64,000 bases of DNA from an uncultured Roseiflexaceae bacterium (GTDB lineage Bacteria; Chloroflexota; Chloroflexia; Chloroflexales; Roseiflexaceae): positions 16,455 through 80,454 of the forward strand of contig CALJIC010000130.1 of assembly GCA_937974195.1 (NCBI GenBank), given 5' to 3'. This document shows positions 46,396 through 55,629 of the stretch, piece by piece (within the stretch, counting starts at the first letter, position 1; each line of letters opens with the position of its first letter). The translations under genes and the position numbers were made by a program. The notes below the pieces were generated by a model. The model did not search any database. It had not been told where the DNA came from and saw only the letters and a list, made by a program, of their open reading frames with translations.

Positions 46396-48540
46396 ATGAG
46401 GCGCAGCCAGCTCTACATCGGGGCCGCGTGGCCGCTCGTGGCAGCGCTGCTGGCTGCCTGCGCCGCCACGCCTGCGCCCCCTAGCCCCGCGGCCCCCGCG
46501 CAGACCGCCGCGCCGCCCACCCCGACGCCGCTGCCGACCTCGACGCCCGAGCCCACGCGCCCGGCGACGGCGGAGGGCCAGCGCGGAACGGGGCCGGCCT
46601 TCGGCGAGGGGCAGGGCTCGTACGGCGACGCCGGCGTGGACCTGTACGCCCAGAACGCGCCGGAGTTTCCGGACGGCCTGGAGTGGCTCAACACCAGCGC
46701 GCCGCTCACCATGGCCGGGCTGCGCGGCAAGATCGTGCTGGTGGACTTCTGGACCTACGGCTGCGTCAACTGTATCCACAACCTGCCCGAGCTGAAGCGC
46801 CTGCAGGCCGAGCACCCGGACGAGCTGGTGATAATCGGCGTCCACTCGGCCAAGTTCACCAGCGAGGCCGAGACCGAGAACATCCGCCGCGTGATCCAGC
46901 GCTACGAGCTGACCTACCCGGTGATCAACGACAAGAACCTCACGGTCTGGCACCAGTGGGGCGCGCGCGCCTGGCCGACGCTGGTGCTCGTCGACGCCTC
47001 CGGGGTCCTGGCCGGGCTGCACATCGGCGAGGGCGCCTACCGGGTCATGAAGCCGCTGCTAGTGAAGCTCATCCGCGAGGCGGACGGCCGCGGGCGCATG
47101 AACCGGACGCCGCTGGCGGAGCTGGCGCGCGAGCCGCGCCCCGCCACCGTGCTGGCCTTCCCTGCCAAGGTCCGCGCCGACCCGTCGGGCGAGCGGCTGT
47201 TCATCGCCGACAGCGGCCACCACCGGATCGTGGTCGTCCAGCCGCAGACGGGCGAGGTGCTCGATGTGATCGGCTCGGGCGAGCGCGGCCTGCAGGACGG
47301 CGACCGGCGCACGGCGGCGTTCGACACGCCGCAGGGCATGGCGCTCACGCCGGACGGCCGCACGCTGTACGTCGCCGACACCGGCAACCACGCCGTGCGC
47401 GCCGTCGACCTCGCCAGCGGGCAGGTGACGACGATCGCCGGGACCGGGAGGCGGGCCGAGCGGCCGCAGATCGGCGCCCTCCCGCTCGCGGACGCGGCGC
47501 TGAGCTCGCCGTGGGACCTGGCGCTCGACGGCGAGCGGCTGTTCGTCGCCATGGCCGGGCTGCACCAGGTCTGGCTGCTGGACCTGCGCGCCGGCACGGC
47601 CGAGCCCTACGCCGGGAACTCGGCGGAGGGCGTGGCGGACGGGCCGCGCACGGAGGCCGAGCTGGCGCAGCCGAGCGGGCTGGCGCTGGACGAGCGCGGC
47701 GCGCTCTACCTGGCCGACACCGAGAGCAGCTCGGTGCGGCGGATCAGCCCCGGCGCGCTGGGCCAGGTCGAGACGCTGGCGGGCGGCGGGGGCGACCTGT
47801 TCGCCTTCGGCGATGCGGACGGCGCCGGGCGCGCGGCGCGGCTCCAGCACCCGCAGGGCGTGGCCTACGCGGACGGCGCGCTCTACATCGCCGACACCTA
47901 CAACCACAAGATCAAGCGCCTCGACCCGGCGACCGGCGAGGTGCGCACGCTCTTCGGCGCCGGGAGCGGCTGGCGCGACGGGGCCGAGCCGCTGTTCTAC
48001 GAGCCCGGCGGCCTCGATGTGGTCGGCGGCGTGCTGTACGTCGCCGACACCAACAACCACGCGGTGCGCGCGGTGGACCTGGCCACGGGGGAGGCGCGCA
48101 CGCTGGTGCTGAAGGGGATCGAGCGCTTCAGCGCCAGCGCCGACGAGGCGAACTACCGCGGCACGCTGGTTGAGATGCCGCCGGCGACCGTCGCGCCGGG
48201 CGGCGGGCGGGTCGTGCTGGACCTGCGGCTGCCGCCGGGCTACAAGGTGAACGACGAGGCGCCGTCGTCGGTCGAGTGGCGGGTGACGGGCGGCGTGGCG
48301 GAGCTTCCCCCCGACGCCGACCGCTCGCTCGTCGGGCTGAGCTTCCCGCTCGAGCTGCCGGCCACCTTCGCGCCCGGGTCCGGCGAGGTGGTCGCCGACC
48401 TCACGGTGATCTACTGCGAGGCCGTGACGCCCGAGCTGTGTCTGATCGAGGAGGCGCGCATCGTGGCGCCGGTGACCGTGGCCGAGGGCGGCTCGGGCGC
48501 GGTGGAGCTGCGCCACGCGGTGCCGCTGCCGCCCAGGTAG
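46396..48540 (+). CDS. thioredoxin-like / NHL-repeat lipoprotein (NHLRC2-like)
   Basis: The 714-residue protein has a lipoprotein signal with lipobox LAAC (Cys22) and a Pro/Thr linker. A thioredoxin-like domain with the CVNC motif (Cys123, Cys126; FWTYGCVNCIHNLPEL) follows, then NHL propeller repeats (FIADSGHHRIVVV, YVADTGNHAVRAV, YIADTYNHKIKRL, YVADTNNHAVRAV). A C-terminal beta-sandwich completes the plan shared with NHLRC2. It is one of only two clearly exported proteins of the locus. A role in maintaining or sensing thiols outside the membrane is possible; why it lies in a sugar locus is unclear. Confidence 0.87.
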   Translation: MRRSQLYIGAAWPLVAALLAACAATPAPPSPAAPAQTAAPPTPTPLPTSTPEPTRPATAEGQRGTGPAFGEGQGSYGDAGVDLYAQNAPEFPDGLEWLNTSAPLTMAGLRGKIVLVDFWTYGCVNCIHNLPELKRLQAEHPDELVIIGVHSAKFTSEAETENIRRVIQRYELTYPVINDKNLTVWHQWGARAWPTLVLVDASGVLAGLHIGEGAYRVMKPLLVKLIREADGRGRMNRTPLAELAREPRPATVLAFPAKVRADPSGERLFIADSGHHRIVVVQPQTGEVLDVIGSGERGLQDGDRRTAAFDTPQGMALTPDGRTLYVADTGNHAVRAVDLASGQVTTIAGTGRRAERPQIGALPLADAALSSPWDLALDGERLFVAMAGLHQVWLLDLRAGTAEPYAGNSAEGVADGPRTEAELAQPSGLALDERGALYLADTESSSVRRISPGALGQVETLAGGGGDLFAFGDADGAGRAARLQHPQGVAYADGALYIADTYNHKIKRLDPATGEVRTLFGAGSGWRDGAEPLFYEPGGLDVVGGVLYVADTNNHAVRAVDLATGEARTLVLKGIERFSASADEANYRGTLVEMPPATVAPGGGRVVLDLRLPPGYKVNDEAPSSVEWRVTGGVAELPPDADRSLVGLSFPLELPATFAPGSGEVVADLTVIYCEAVTPELCLIEEARIVAPVTVAEGGSGAVELRHAVPLPPR

Positions 48541-48562
48541 TTTCAGCAGAGCAACGTACACC

Positions 48563-50782
48563 ATGAACACCGATCGATCATCCCCCTCCGCGCGGCTGTT
48601 CCAGGCCGGCCTCGCCGCCGCGCACGAGCGCTTCGACCCTGAGGCCGGCCTGCTCGCGCAGCGCACCGACACCGGCCTGTACCACCCGATCCGCGAGTCC
48701 TTCGCCTACGCCGCGGCGCTGGTGCGCGCCGACGGGGAGCGGGCGCTGCCCAGGGCCGAGCAGATCATCCGGCGCGCGCTGCAGGCCCAGGAGCGCCAGG
48801 AGGGCAACATCCACCACGGCGGCTTCAAGTGGATGGACGAGGACCAGGGCGTCACCGACCTCAATGCGGTGCAGTTCGCGCTCGAGCAGCTGCTGCCGTT
48901 CTACCTGGACCACGCCGAGCGCCTCAGCCCCGAGCTGCGCGCCGAGCTCCTCGAGTGCTTCCGCATCGCCGCCGCCGAGCTGGAGCGGCTGGAGGTCCAC
49001 GTCCTCTACACCAACATCGCGCTGCTGGACACGCTGAACACCGCGCTCGCCGCACGCGCTCTGGGGGACGAACGGCTGCGGGAGCGGGCGCGGCGCCGCT
49101 TCGACGAGTGGATCGCCTTCACCAACCGCTCCGGCGCGGTGGTGGAGTACAACAGCCCGACCTACGCCGCGGTGGACCTGGGGGCGCTCGCCGAGCTCGC
49201 CGAGCGCGCCGAGGACCACGAGCTGCGCGTCAAGGCGCAGCTGATGGAGGAGCGGCTCTGGCTGCACGCCGCCGTCCACTACCACCACCCGACGGCCCAG
49301 CTGGCCGGGCCGCACGGCCGCGCCTACCACAACGACGTCACCGGCGGGATCTGCGGCATCAAGCGCGTGCTGTTCGAGGTGCTGGGCGACGAGCGCCTGC
49401 TGCGCCGCTCGGCCTACGCGCCGCAGCGCCAGTCGGAGGGCAGCATCGGCGCCGGGCGCCCCTTCCACCTGCCGGACTACATCCAGCGGCTGCTGCGCGA
49501 GAAGCCCGCGCGCTACGTGGCGGCCGAGACCTCCGACGCGGATAACGGCGTGGACCTCTACACCTTCATGACCGGCGAGTACGCGCTCGGCACCGCCTCG
49601 GTCGGCAACCACAGCCAGAACGACCGGCTGATCCTCTACTACCGCGCGCCCGCGCCGCGCGACGTCGGCGTGCTGTTCTCGCGCTACATCGTCAACGAGG
49701 CGACCTTCGGCAGCCACTACCACGCCACCGACCGCTCGACCGCCAACAACCTGCCCGAGCAGGGGCAGTTCTGGGGCATGCAGCACGAAGGGAAGAGCAT
49801 CGCCCTGTACGGCCTCCAGCCGCAGCACGCGCCGGTCCACAGCCTCAAGACCGAGGTCTACCTGCTCGACGCCGCGCAGCTCGGCGAGGTGTGGGTGAAC
49901 GAGCAGCGGCTGGAGCGCGAGGCGGACGGCGGGCTGGCCGAGCGCGCCCTTCAGCCGCACGACGCGCTGCTGGTGCGGGACGGCGACACCTACATCGCCG
50001 TGCGGCCGCTCGCGCCCACGAACCTGGGGCGCGCCGCGCCGATCCTGCTGCGCGAGCGGGGCGGCGAGCTGGTGCTGTCGATCTACAACTACTACCAGGG
50101 CGAGCCGAAGTCCTTCTGGGAGTACGCGCAGCTCGCCGGGCCGTTCTACCGCCAGAACATCCGCGCCGGGTTCGTGCTGGAGGTCGGCGACCGCGAGCAG
50201 TACGGCGACTTCGCGGCGTTCCGGGCGCACGTGCTGCGCGGCGCGATCGAGGACTGGCAGGAGGGCACGGTGCGGCGCGTGCGCTACGCCAGCGGCCCGG
50301 ACCTGCTCGAGATCGCGGTCGACCTGCGCGCGAACCGGCTGCTCGAGCGGCGGGTGAACGGGGCGCCCTACGCCCCGCCGATGCTGTGGAGCCCGACGGC
50401 GGTGCAGGGGCGCAGCGGGCCGCTGCGGGCCGGCGGAGCGGCTCTCTCGGCCGAGGGTGCGCCGGCATGGCTCGTCGCAGACGACGAGCACGCCTGCTGG
50501 GCGGCGGCGAACCCCTCGGACGAGGCCGTCCGGCTGCGCCTCGAGACGCCCGCGGCGACGGTGGAGTCGGCGGCGTTCGGCTTCGGGCGGATCGTCGTGC
50601 GCGGCGGCGGGCGGCCGGAGATCGAGGTGCTGGCGGTGCGGCGCGAGGCGCCGCTGATCATCCACAGCGACGAGCGCCCCGCGATCAGCTGGAACGGCGC
50701 TGACGTGAGCGACCAGTGCGCGCGGTACAATAGCGCGTGGGTGCTGCCGCCTCGCCCCGAGCCCGCGCCGGGCGTCGCGTAG
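48563..50782 (+). CDS. large uncharacterised toroid-type protein, divergent paralogue 3
   Basis: The 739-residue protein has a helical N-terminal half (to about 280) and a beta-rich C-terminal half, the layout of alginate/heparin-lyase toroids. EYNSPTY (195-201) and HGRAY (251-255) match EWDSNTY and HGRSY of the paralogues at 38438 and 43780, with the same 51-53-residue spacing from the Ser to the His. HYHATDRSTANNLPEQGQFW is a conserved-looking stretch in the beta half. No signal peptide. No named family recognised; a lyase is the best guess. Confidence 0.75.
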   Translation: MNTDRSSPSARLFQAGLAAAHERFDPEAGLLAQRTDTGLYHPIRESFAYAAALVRADGERALPRAEQIIRRALQAQERQEGNIHHGGFKWMDEDQGVTDLNAVQFALEQLLPFYLDHAERLSPELRAELLECFRIAAAELERLEVHVLYTNIALLDTLNTALAARALGDERLRERARRRFDEWIAFTNRSGAVVEYNSPTYAAVDLGALAELAERAEDHELRVKAQLMEERLWLHAAVHYHHPTAQLAGPHGRAYHNDVTGGICGIKRVLFEVLGDERLLRRSAYAPQRQSEGSIGAGRPFHLPDYIQRLLREKPARYVAAETSDADNGVDLYTFMTGEYALGTASVGNHSQNDRLILYYRAPAPRDVGVLFSRYIVNEATFGSHYHATDRSTANNLPEQGQFWGMQHEGKSIALYGLQPQHAPVHSLKTEVYLLDAAQLGEVWVNEQRLEREADGGLAERALQPHDALLVRDGDTYIAVRPLAPTNLGRAAPILLRERGGELVLSIYNYYQGEPKSFWEYAQLAGPFYRQNIRAGFVLEVGDREQYGDFAAFRAHVLRGAIEDWQEGTVRRVRYASGPDLLEIAVDLRANRLLERRVNGAPYAPPMLWSPTAVQGRSGPLRAGGAALSAEGAPAWLVADDEHACWAAANPSDEAVRLRLETPAATVESAAFGFGRIVVRGGGRPEIEVLAVRREAPLIIHSDERPAISWNGADVSDQCARYNSAWVLPPRPEPAPGVA

Positions 50783-50896
50783 CCCGCCGCTGCGCGGGAA
50801 GCGACGGAAGGGCTGTGTTCCTCTGAAGAGATCTATCGCCGCGGCTTGGGGAGGCTGGCCGCCCAGGAGCCGCGGGACAAGCCTAAGGAGAACCGG

Positions 50897-51196
50897 ATGG
50901 TCCGCGAAACATCGATGAAGGGCATCGAGCGCTACCTGATGGACGAGCGGCTGGATGGCGAGCCGCTCCACCTGCACCTCTCGGCGGTGGCCCCGGGGGA
51001 GCGCTCGCACCCGCCCCACCGCCACGGGGGCTACGAGGCCTTCTACATGCTAGAGGGCGAGGGGACGCTCGAGCTGGACGATGAGCGCATCGTGCTGCGC
51101 GCCGGCGACGCGGCGGTGTTCGACCCGCAGCGGCTGCACGGGCTGGTGAACAGCGGGAGCGCGCCGATGCGCTACATCGTCGTGCTGCGGCCATGA
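50897..51196 (+). CDS. small single-domain cupin
   Basis: The 99-residue cupin has HPPHRHGGYEAFYMLEGEG (His-x-His and Glu ligands) and VFDPQRLHGLVN (third His). It starts at ATG 50897 after a strong AAGGAG; the frame opens at 50846 but has no signal there. A TACAAT box in GCGGTACAATAGCGCG (near 50728), inside the preceding gene, may be its promoter. The stop overlaps the next start (ATGA). Likely a sugar-binding isomerase or sensor; specificity unknown. Confidence 0.8.
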   Translation: MVRETSMKGIERYLMDERLDGEPLHLHLSAVAPGERSHPPHRHGGYEAFYMLEGEGTLELDDERIVLRAGDAAVFDPQRLHGLVNSGSAPMRYIVVLRP

Positions 51197-51528
51197 GCGG
51201 GCGCGCTTCCCCGCGGCGCGGCGAGGTCATCGCCGTCTACGCGGTCTGGGTCGGACTCATCCTGCTGTCGGGGATCACGCTGCTCGAGGTTCACACGGCG
51301 GTACAGGAGATCAGCCTGGCCCTCCAGCTGAATCCGTGGGTCGCGCGGGCGGTCCGGCAGCTGGCCCTGCCGGTGCTGGGGCTGATCTGGCTGGTCTTCA
51401 TCTTCGTCACCGAGCACCGGCTGCGGACAGGATTACCGCGCGGAACGCACTGGCGGCGGGCGGTGCGCGCGGCCGCCTCGATGCTCGCGATCTTCGTCGC
51501 CGCCTACGCGCTGCGCCTGATTCTCTAG
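51193..51528 (+). CDS. small three-helix membrane protein
   Basis: The 111-residue protein has three hydrophobic segments (about 13-32, 55-73 and 90-109) and a basic N-terminus. No family is recognised. Its ATG overlaps the stop of the small cupin gene, so expression is coupled. Two hairpins follow the stop. Confidence 0.72.
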   Translation: MSGRASPRRGEVIAVYAVWVGLILLSGITLLEVHTAVQEISLALQLNPWVARAVRQLALPVLGLIWLVFIFVTEHRLRTGLPRGTHWRRAVRAAASMLAIFVAAYALRLIL

Positions 51529-51540
51529 CGGGAGTGCGAC

Positions 51541-51620
51541 GCGGGGCGGCGCCCCGCGCCGCACAGCGGTTCACGCGTTGATGCCCGTGTCGCGCGGGGC
51601 TCTTCGCGCCCGCGCGACAC
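51541..51620 (+). terminator. two tandem GC hairpins after the membrane-protein gene
   Basis: GCGGGGC-GGC-GCCCCGC (51541-51557) is a perfect 7-bp stem. GTGTCGCGCGGG (51587-51598) pairs perfectly with CCCGCGCGACAC (51609-51620), a 12-bp stem with a 10-nt loop. The second ends 15 nt before the next ATG and could also affect its translation. No T-run. Confidence 0.55.
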
Positions 51621-51635
51621 ACGCGAGGGACTTAT

Positions 51636-52670
51636 ATGACGATCAGATTCGCCGCCATCGGCCTGAACCACGGGCATATCTACGGGCAGACCAACCTGCT
51701 CCTGCGCGCCGGCGCCGAGCTGGTCGCGTTCTACGCCGCGGAGCCCGACCTCGCGGCGCAGTACGGCCGGACCTACCCGCAGGCGCGGCAGGTCGACACG
51801 CCGCAGGCGATCCTCGAGGACCCGACGATCCAGCTGGTGATCAGCGCCGCCATCCCCGACGAGCGCGCGCCGCTCGGGATCGCCGCCATGCGCCACGGCA
51901 AGGACTACATGGCCGACAAGCCCGGCTTTACGACGCTGGCGCAGCTCGAGGAGGCGCGGCGCGTCCAGGCCGAGACCGGCCGGATCTACTCGATCTGCTT
52001 CAGCGAGCGCTTCGAGAACGCCGCCACCGTGAAGGCCGGCGAGCTGGTGCGGGCCGGCGCGATCGGCCAGGTGGTGCAGACGATCGGCCTGGGGCCGCAC
52101 CGCGCCAACCTGCCCTCCCGCCCGGACTGGTTCTTCCGCCGCGCGCGCTACGGCGGCATCCTGAACGACATCGCCTCGCACCAGGCCGACCAGTTCCTGT
52201 TCTTCACCGGCGCCACCAGCGCCGAGGTCGTCGCGGCGCAGGTCGGCAACTACAAGCACCCGCAGCACCCGGAGTTCGAGGACTTCGGCGACATGACCGT
52301 GCGCGGCACGACGCCCGACGGCACGCAGGTCACCGGCTACGTGCGGGTGGACTGGTACACCCCCGACGGGCTGGGGACCTGGGGCGACGGGCGGCTGCTG
52401 ATCCTCGGCACCGAGGGCTACATCGAGATCCGCAAGAACATCGACATCGCCGGCCGGCCGGGCGGCAACCACCTGTTCCTGGTGGACGGCACGAGCACGC
52501 GGTACATCGACTGCTCCGGCGTCGAGCTGCCCTACGGCCGCCAGCTGCTGGCCGACATCCGCGACCGCACCGAGACGGCCATGCCGCAGGCGCACTGCTT
52601 CCTGGCCTCGGAGCTGGTGCTGCGGGCGCAGGAGCTGGCCCATTCGCTGACACCTTCGGTGACGGGGTGA
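51636..52670 (+). CDS. Gfo/Idh/MocA-family oxidoreductase, HGH variant
   Basis: The 344-residue protein has a non-canonical cofactor loop (IGLNHGHIYGQ) and DKPGF in place of EKPxG, as in the gene at 8853. GGILNDIASHQADQFLFFTG gives the expected Asp and His. GCGAGGGA precedes the ATG. The last residues and the TGA stop (52668-52670) lie inside the GGTGACGG array, so the present C-terminus was set by the repeat. Confidence 0.82.
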   Translation: MTIRFAAIGLNHGHIYGQTNLLLRAGAELVAFYAAEPDLAAQYGRTYPQARQVDTPQAILEDPTIQLVISAAIPDERAPLGIAAMRHGKDYMADKPGFTTLAQLEEARRVQAETGRIYSICFSERFENAATVKAGELVRAGAIGQVVQTIGLGPHRANLPSRPDWFFRRARYGGILNDIASHQADQFLFFTGATSAEVVAAQVGNYKHPQHPEFEDFGDMTVRGTTPDGTQVTGYVRVDWYTPDGLGTWGDGRLLILGTEGYIEIRKNIDIAGRPGGNHLFLVDGTSTRYIDCSGVELPYGRQLLADIRDRTETAMPQAHCFLASELVLRAQELAHSLTPSVTG

Positions 52671-52774
52671 CGGGGTGACGGGGTGACCTCTGGACGCCGG
52701 AAACCTCTGTTACACCCTGAAACATCTTTGTCACCTTGTCACCCCGTCACCCTGTCACCTTGTCACCCAGTCAC
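52659..52774. repeat. inverted GGTGACGG / GTCACC array element (MITE-like), copy 2
   Basis: The left arm (52659-52688) is three GGTGACGG-type units, the right arm (52730-52774) GTCACCTT/GTCACCCC units. The centre (TCTGGACGCCGGAAACCTCT, then GTTACACC) aligns with the centre of the element at 23295. It begins inside the dehydrogenase gene's end and fills most of the gap to 52819. Confidence 0.82.
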
Positions 52775-52818
52775 ACCGTCGAGAGCCACAAAGCCCTGAG
52801 GAGCGAAGGATCTCATCG

Positions 52819-53892
52819 ATGAGCCACAAGCTACGCGTAGGGATCGTCGGCTGCGGCATCGGGAAGTTCCACGCGGCGTCGTACCGCAGCCTGCCGGACC
52901 ACTTCGAGCTCGCCGCCGTCTGCGACCTGGACGTCGACAAGGCGCGCGAGTTCGCCAAGCAGTTCGAGGTGCCGCGCGTCGTCGGCAGCCTGGACGAGCT
53001 GCTCGAGTTCTCCGACCTGGACGTGATCGACATCTGCACCCCGCCCGGCACGCACTTCGCGCTCACCAAGCAGGTGCTGGAGGCCGGGCGGCACGCGATC
53101 TGCGAGAAGCCGCTGGTCGGATCGCTGCGCGAGGCCGACGAGCTGGCGGCGATCGAGGCGCGCTCCGGCAGGCGGCTGATGCCGATCTTCCAGTACCGCT
53201 TCGGCCACGGCCTGCAGAAGCTGAAGCGGCTGGTCGAGACCGGCGTCGCCGGCCGCCCCTACCTCGCCACGGTGGAGACCGCCTGGCGCCGCCGCGCCGA
53301 GTACTACGACGTGCCCTGGCGCGGCAAGTGGGCCACCGAGCTGGGCGGCGCGGTGCTCGGCCACGCCATCCACGCCCACGACATGCTGACCTACGTGCTC
53401 GGGCGGCCGCAGAGCGTCTTCTGCCGGGTGGCGACGCTCGTCAACAAGATCGAGGTCGAGGACACCGCCGCGGCGGCGCTGGAGCTGGAGGGCGGCGCCC
53501 TGGCGACGCTGGCGGTCACGCTCGGCTCGGCGCAGGAGATCACGCGCCACCGCTTCTGCTTCAGCGGGCTCACCGCCGAGAGCAACACGCGCCCCTACAC
53601 GAACTCGGGCGAGCCGTGGACCTTCACGCCCGACACGCCCGAGGACGCGCGGCGCATCGAGGAGGCGCTGGCCGACTTCGAGCCGCTGCCGGAGGGCTAC
53701 GTCGGGCAGTTCCTGCGCTTCCACCGCGCGCTGCACGAGGGCGGCGAGCTGCCGGTGACGATCGCCGACGCGCGCACCTCGCTGGAGCTGGTCACGGCGC
53801 TGTACCACTCGGCGCGCACCGGGCAGGCGGTGGCGCTGCCGCTCAGCCCTGACCACCCGCTGTACGGCGGCTGGCTGCCCACCGGCGCGTAG
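52819..53892 (+). CDS. Gfo/Idh/MocA-family oxidoreductase
   Basis: The 357-residue protein has the Rossmann motif GIVGCGIGKFHAAS, ICEKPLVG near residue 95 and GAVLGHAIHAHDMLTYVLG in the active-site region. A tryptophan/arginine-rich segment (ETAWRRRAEYYDVPWRGKW) precedes it. AAGGA lies upstream of the ATG. It is the sixth member of the family in the window; each probably takes a different sugar or sugar-acid substrate. Confidence 0.87.
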   Translation: MSHKLRVGIVGCGIGKFHAASYRSLPDHFELAAVCDLDVDKAREFAKQFEVPRVVGSLDELLEFSDLDVIDICTPPGTHFALTKQVLEAGRHAICEKPLVGSLREADELAAIEARSGRRLMPIFQYRFGHGLQKLKRLVETGVAGRPYLATVETAWRRRAEYYDVPWRGKWATELGGAVLGHAIHAHDMLTYVLGRPQSVFCRVATLVNKIEVEDTAAAALELEGGALATLAVTLGSAQEITRHRFCFSGLTAESNTRPYTNSGEPWTFTPDTPEDARRIEEALADFEPLPEGYVGQFLRFHRALHEGGELPVTIADARTSLELVTALYHSARTGQAVALPLSPDHPLYGGWLPTGA

Positions 53893-53914
53893 GCGGCGCG
53901 GAAAGGACGCCAGC

Positions 53915-53931
53915 GGAGGGCCAGGCCCTCC
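53915..53931. repeat. REP-like hairpin
   Basis: GGAGGGCC-A-GGCCCTCC is a perfect 8-bp stem followed by ACACCACCC. It resembles hairpin 2 of the composite elements. A second, weaker copy (GTGTGGCGGGCTTGACCTCC) lies near 53966. Together they occupy the 53893-54060 gap. Confidence 0.6.
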
Positions 53932-54060
53932 ACACCACCCGGCTCGCAAGGCGGCAGAAAGGAAGTGTGGCGGGCTTGACCTCCACACCTTCCAGCGGAG
54001 CGCTTACGCGTGCGGCCCGCAGGGCGGCCGCGTAAGCCCACACCAGAAGGGTACGCTGCT

Positions 54061-55623
54061 ATGTCCCACCCGAACCTGTTCTACTACCGGCCCGGAGCGG
54101 CCCCGGCGTCCAGCGAGCAGCTCGACGTCGACCTCTGCGTCTACGGCGGGACCTCGGCGGGGCTCGCGGCGGCCGTCGCGGCGCGGCGCCTGGGGCTCAC
54201 CGCCGTGATCCTCGAGCCGAGCGGCCACGTCGGCGGCATGAGCGCCGGCGGCCTGAGCATGACCGACATCGGCAACAAGCGCGCGATCGGCGGGCTCTCG
54301 CGCGAGTTCTACCGCCGCTGCGGCGCGCACTACGGCGCCGACGAGGAGTGGCGCTTCGAGCCGCACGTCGCCGAGCAGGTCTTCCACGCCATGCTCGACG
54401 AGGCCTCCGTGCCGGTCTTCTACCGCCAGTTCCTGGCCTCGGTGGAGATGGACAGGGCGCGCATCGCCCGCATCGCCGCCGAGTCCGGCCTCTCCGTGCG
54501 CGCCCGCGCCTTCGTGGACGCGACCTACGAGGGCGACCTCATGGCGCGCGCTGGCGTCAGCTACACCGTCGGGCGCGAGTCCAACAGCGTCTACGGCGAG
54601 ACGCTGAACGGCGCGCAGGTGCGCGACACGCACCAGTTCGACTTCCCGGTCGACCCGTACGTCGTCCCGGGCGACCCGTCCAGCGGGCTGCTGCCGGGCG
54701 TCGAGCCGGACGACGGCTTCGTGCCGGGGAGCGGCGACCACCGCGTCCAGGCGTACAACTTCCGCCTGTGCCTCACGCGCGTGCCGGCGAACCGCATCCC
54801 GTTCGAGCGGCCGGAGGGCTACGACCGGCGCGAGTACGAGCTGCTGGCGCGCTACCTCGCCACCGGCTGGAACCAGGTGTTCCGCAAGTTCGACCCGATC
54901 CGCGGCGACAAGGTGGACATGAACAACCACGGCGCGGTCTCGTCGGACTTCATCGGGCGCAACTACGCCTACCCCGAGGCGAGCTACGCCGAGCGCGAGC
55001 GCATCTTCCAGGAGCACGTCACCTACCAGCAGGGCTACATGTGGTTCATGGCCAACGACCCGGCGGTGCCGGCCTCGATCCGCGAGCAGTGGGCCGAGTG
55101 GGGGCTCGCGGCCGACGAGTTCGTCGAGACCGGCGGCTGGCCGCACCAGCTCTACGTGCGCGAGGCGCGGCGCGCGGTCACCGACTACGTTATGACCGAG
55201 CACAACTGCCGCGGCGACCGGGTGGCCGAGGACGTCGTCGGGCTGGCGGCCTACACGATGGACTCGCACAACTGCCGGCGCTTCGTGCGCGACGGGCGGG
55301 TGTGGAACGAGGGGGACGTGCAGGTGGCCGGCTTCCCGCCCTACCCGATCAGCTACCGGTCGATCGTGCCGCGGCGCGGCGAGTGCGAGAACCTGCTCAT
55401 CCCGGTCTGCCTCTCCGCCTCGCACATCGCCTACGGCTCGATCCGCATGGAGCCTGTGTTCATGATCCTCGGCCAGTCCGCCGCCATCGCGGCCGCGCTG
55501 GCGCTCGACCTCGGGTGCGCCCTGCAGGACCTGCCGTACGCCGAGCTGCGCCCGCAGCTGGAGCAGGCCGGCCAGGTGCTGGCCTGGGAGGAGCTCGCCG
55601 ACGAGCGCTCCGAGGTGGTGTAG
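54061..55623 (+). CDS. FAD-dependent oxidoreductase (FAD_oxidored type)
   Basis: The 520-residue flavoprotein has the ADP-binding motif VYGGTSAGLAAAVAARRLG near residue 24, GHVGGMSAGGLSMTD after it, AFVDATYEGDLMARAG near 155 and the C-terminal GQSAAIAAALALD. These fit the PF12831 group, common in carbohydrate loci with unknown substrate. No signal peptide. The start at 54061 is taken from the motif position; the frame opens at 54010 within repeat-derived sequence. It is 6 nt ahead of the next propeller gene, so the two are co-expressed. Confidence 0.85.
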   Translation: MSHPNLFYYRPGAAPASSEQLDVDLCVYGGTSAGLAAAVAARRLGLTAVILEPSGHVGGMSAGGLSMTDIGNKRAIGGLSREFYRRCGAHYGADEEWRFEPHVAEQVFHAMLDEASVPVFYRQFLASVEMDRARIARIAAESGLSVRARAFVDATYEGDLMARAGVSYTVGRESNSVYGETLNGAQVRDTHQFDFPVDPYVVPGDPSSGLLPGVEPDDGFVPGSGDHRVQAYNFRLCLTRVPANRIPFERPEGYDRREYELLARYLATGWNQVFRKFDPIRGDKVDMNNHGAVSSDFIGRNYAYPEASYAERERIFQEHVTYQQGYMWFMANDPAVPASIREQWAEWGLAADEFVETGGWPHQLYVREARRAVTDYVMTEHNCRGDRVAEDVVGLAAYTMDSHNCRRFVRDGRVWNEGDVQVAGFPPYPISYRSIVPRRGECENLLIPVCLSASHIAYGSIRMEPVFMILGQSAAIAAALALDLGCALQDLPYAELRPQLEQAGQVLAWEELADERSEVV

Positions 55624-55629
55624 GAAGAG

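Noticed and set aside
43441..47022. Minus-strand open frame of 1193 codons
   Set aside because: It is antisense to the toroid protein at 43780 and to the thioredoxin-NHL gene; no ribosome site or domain.
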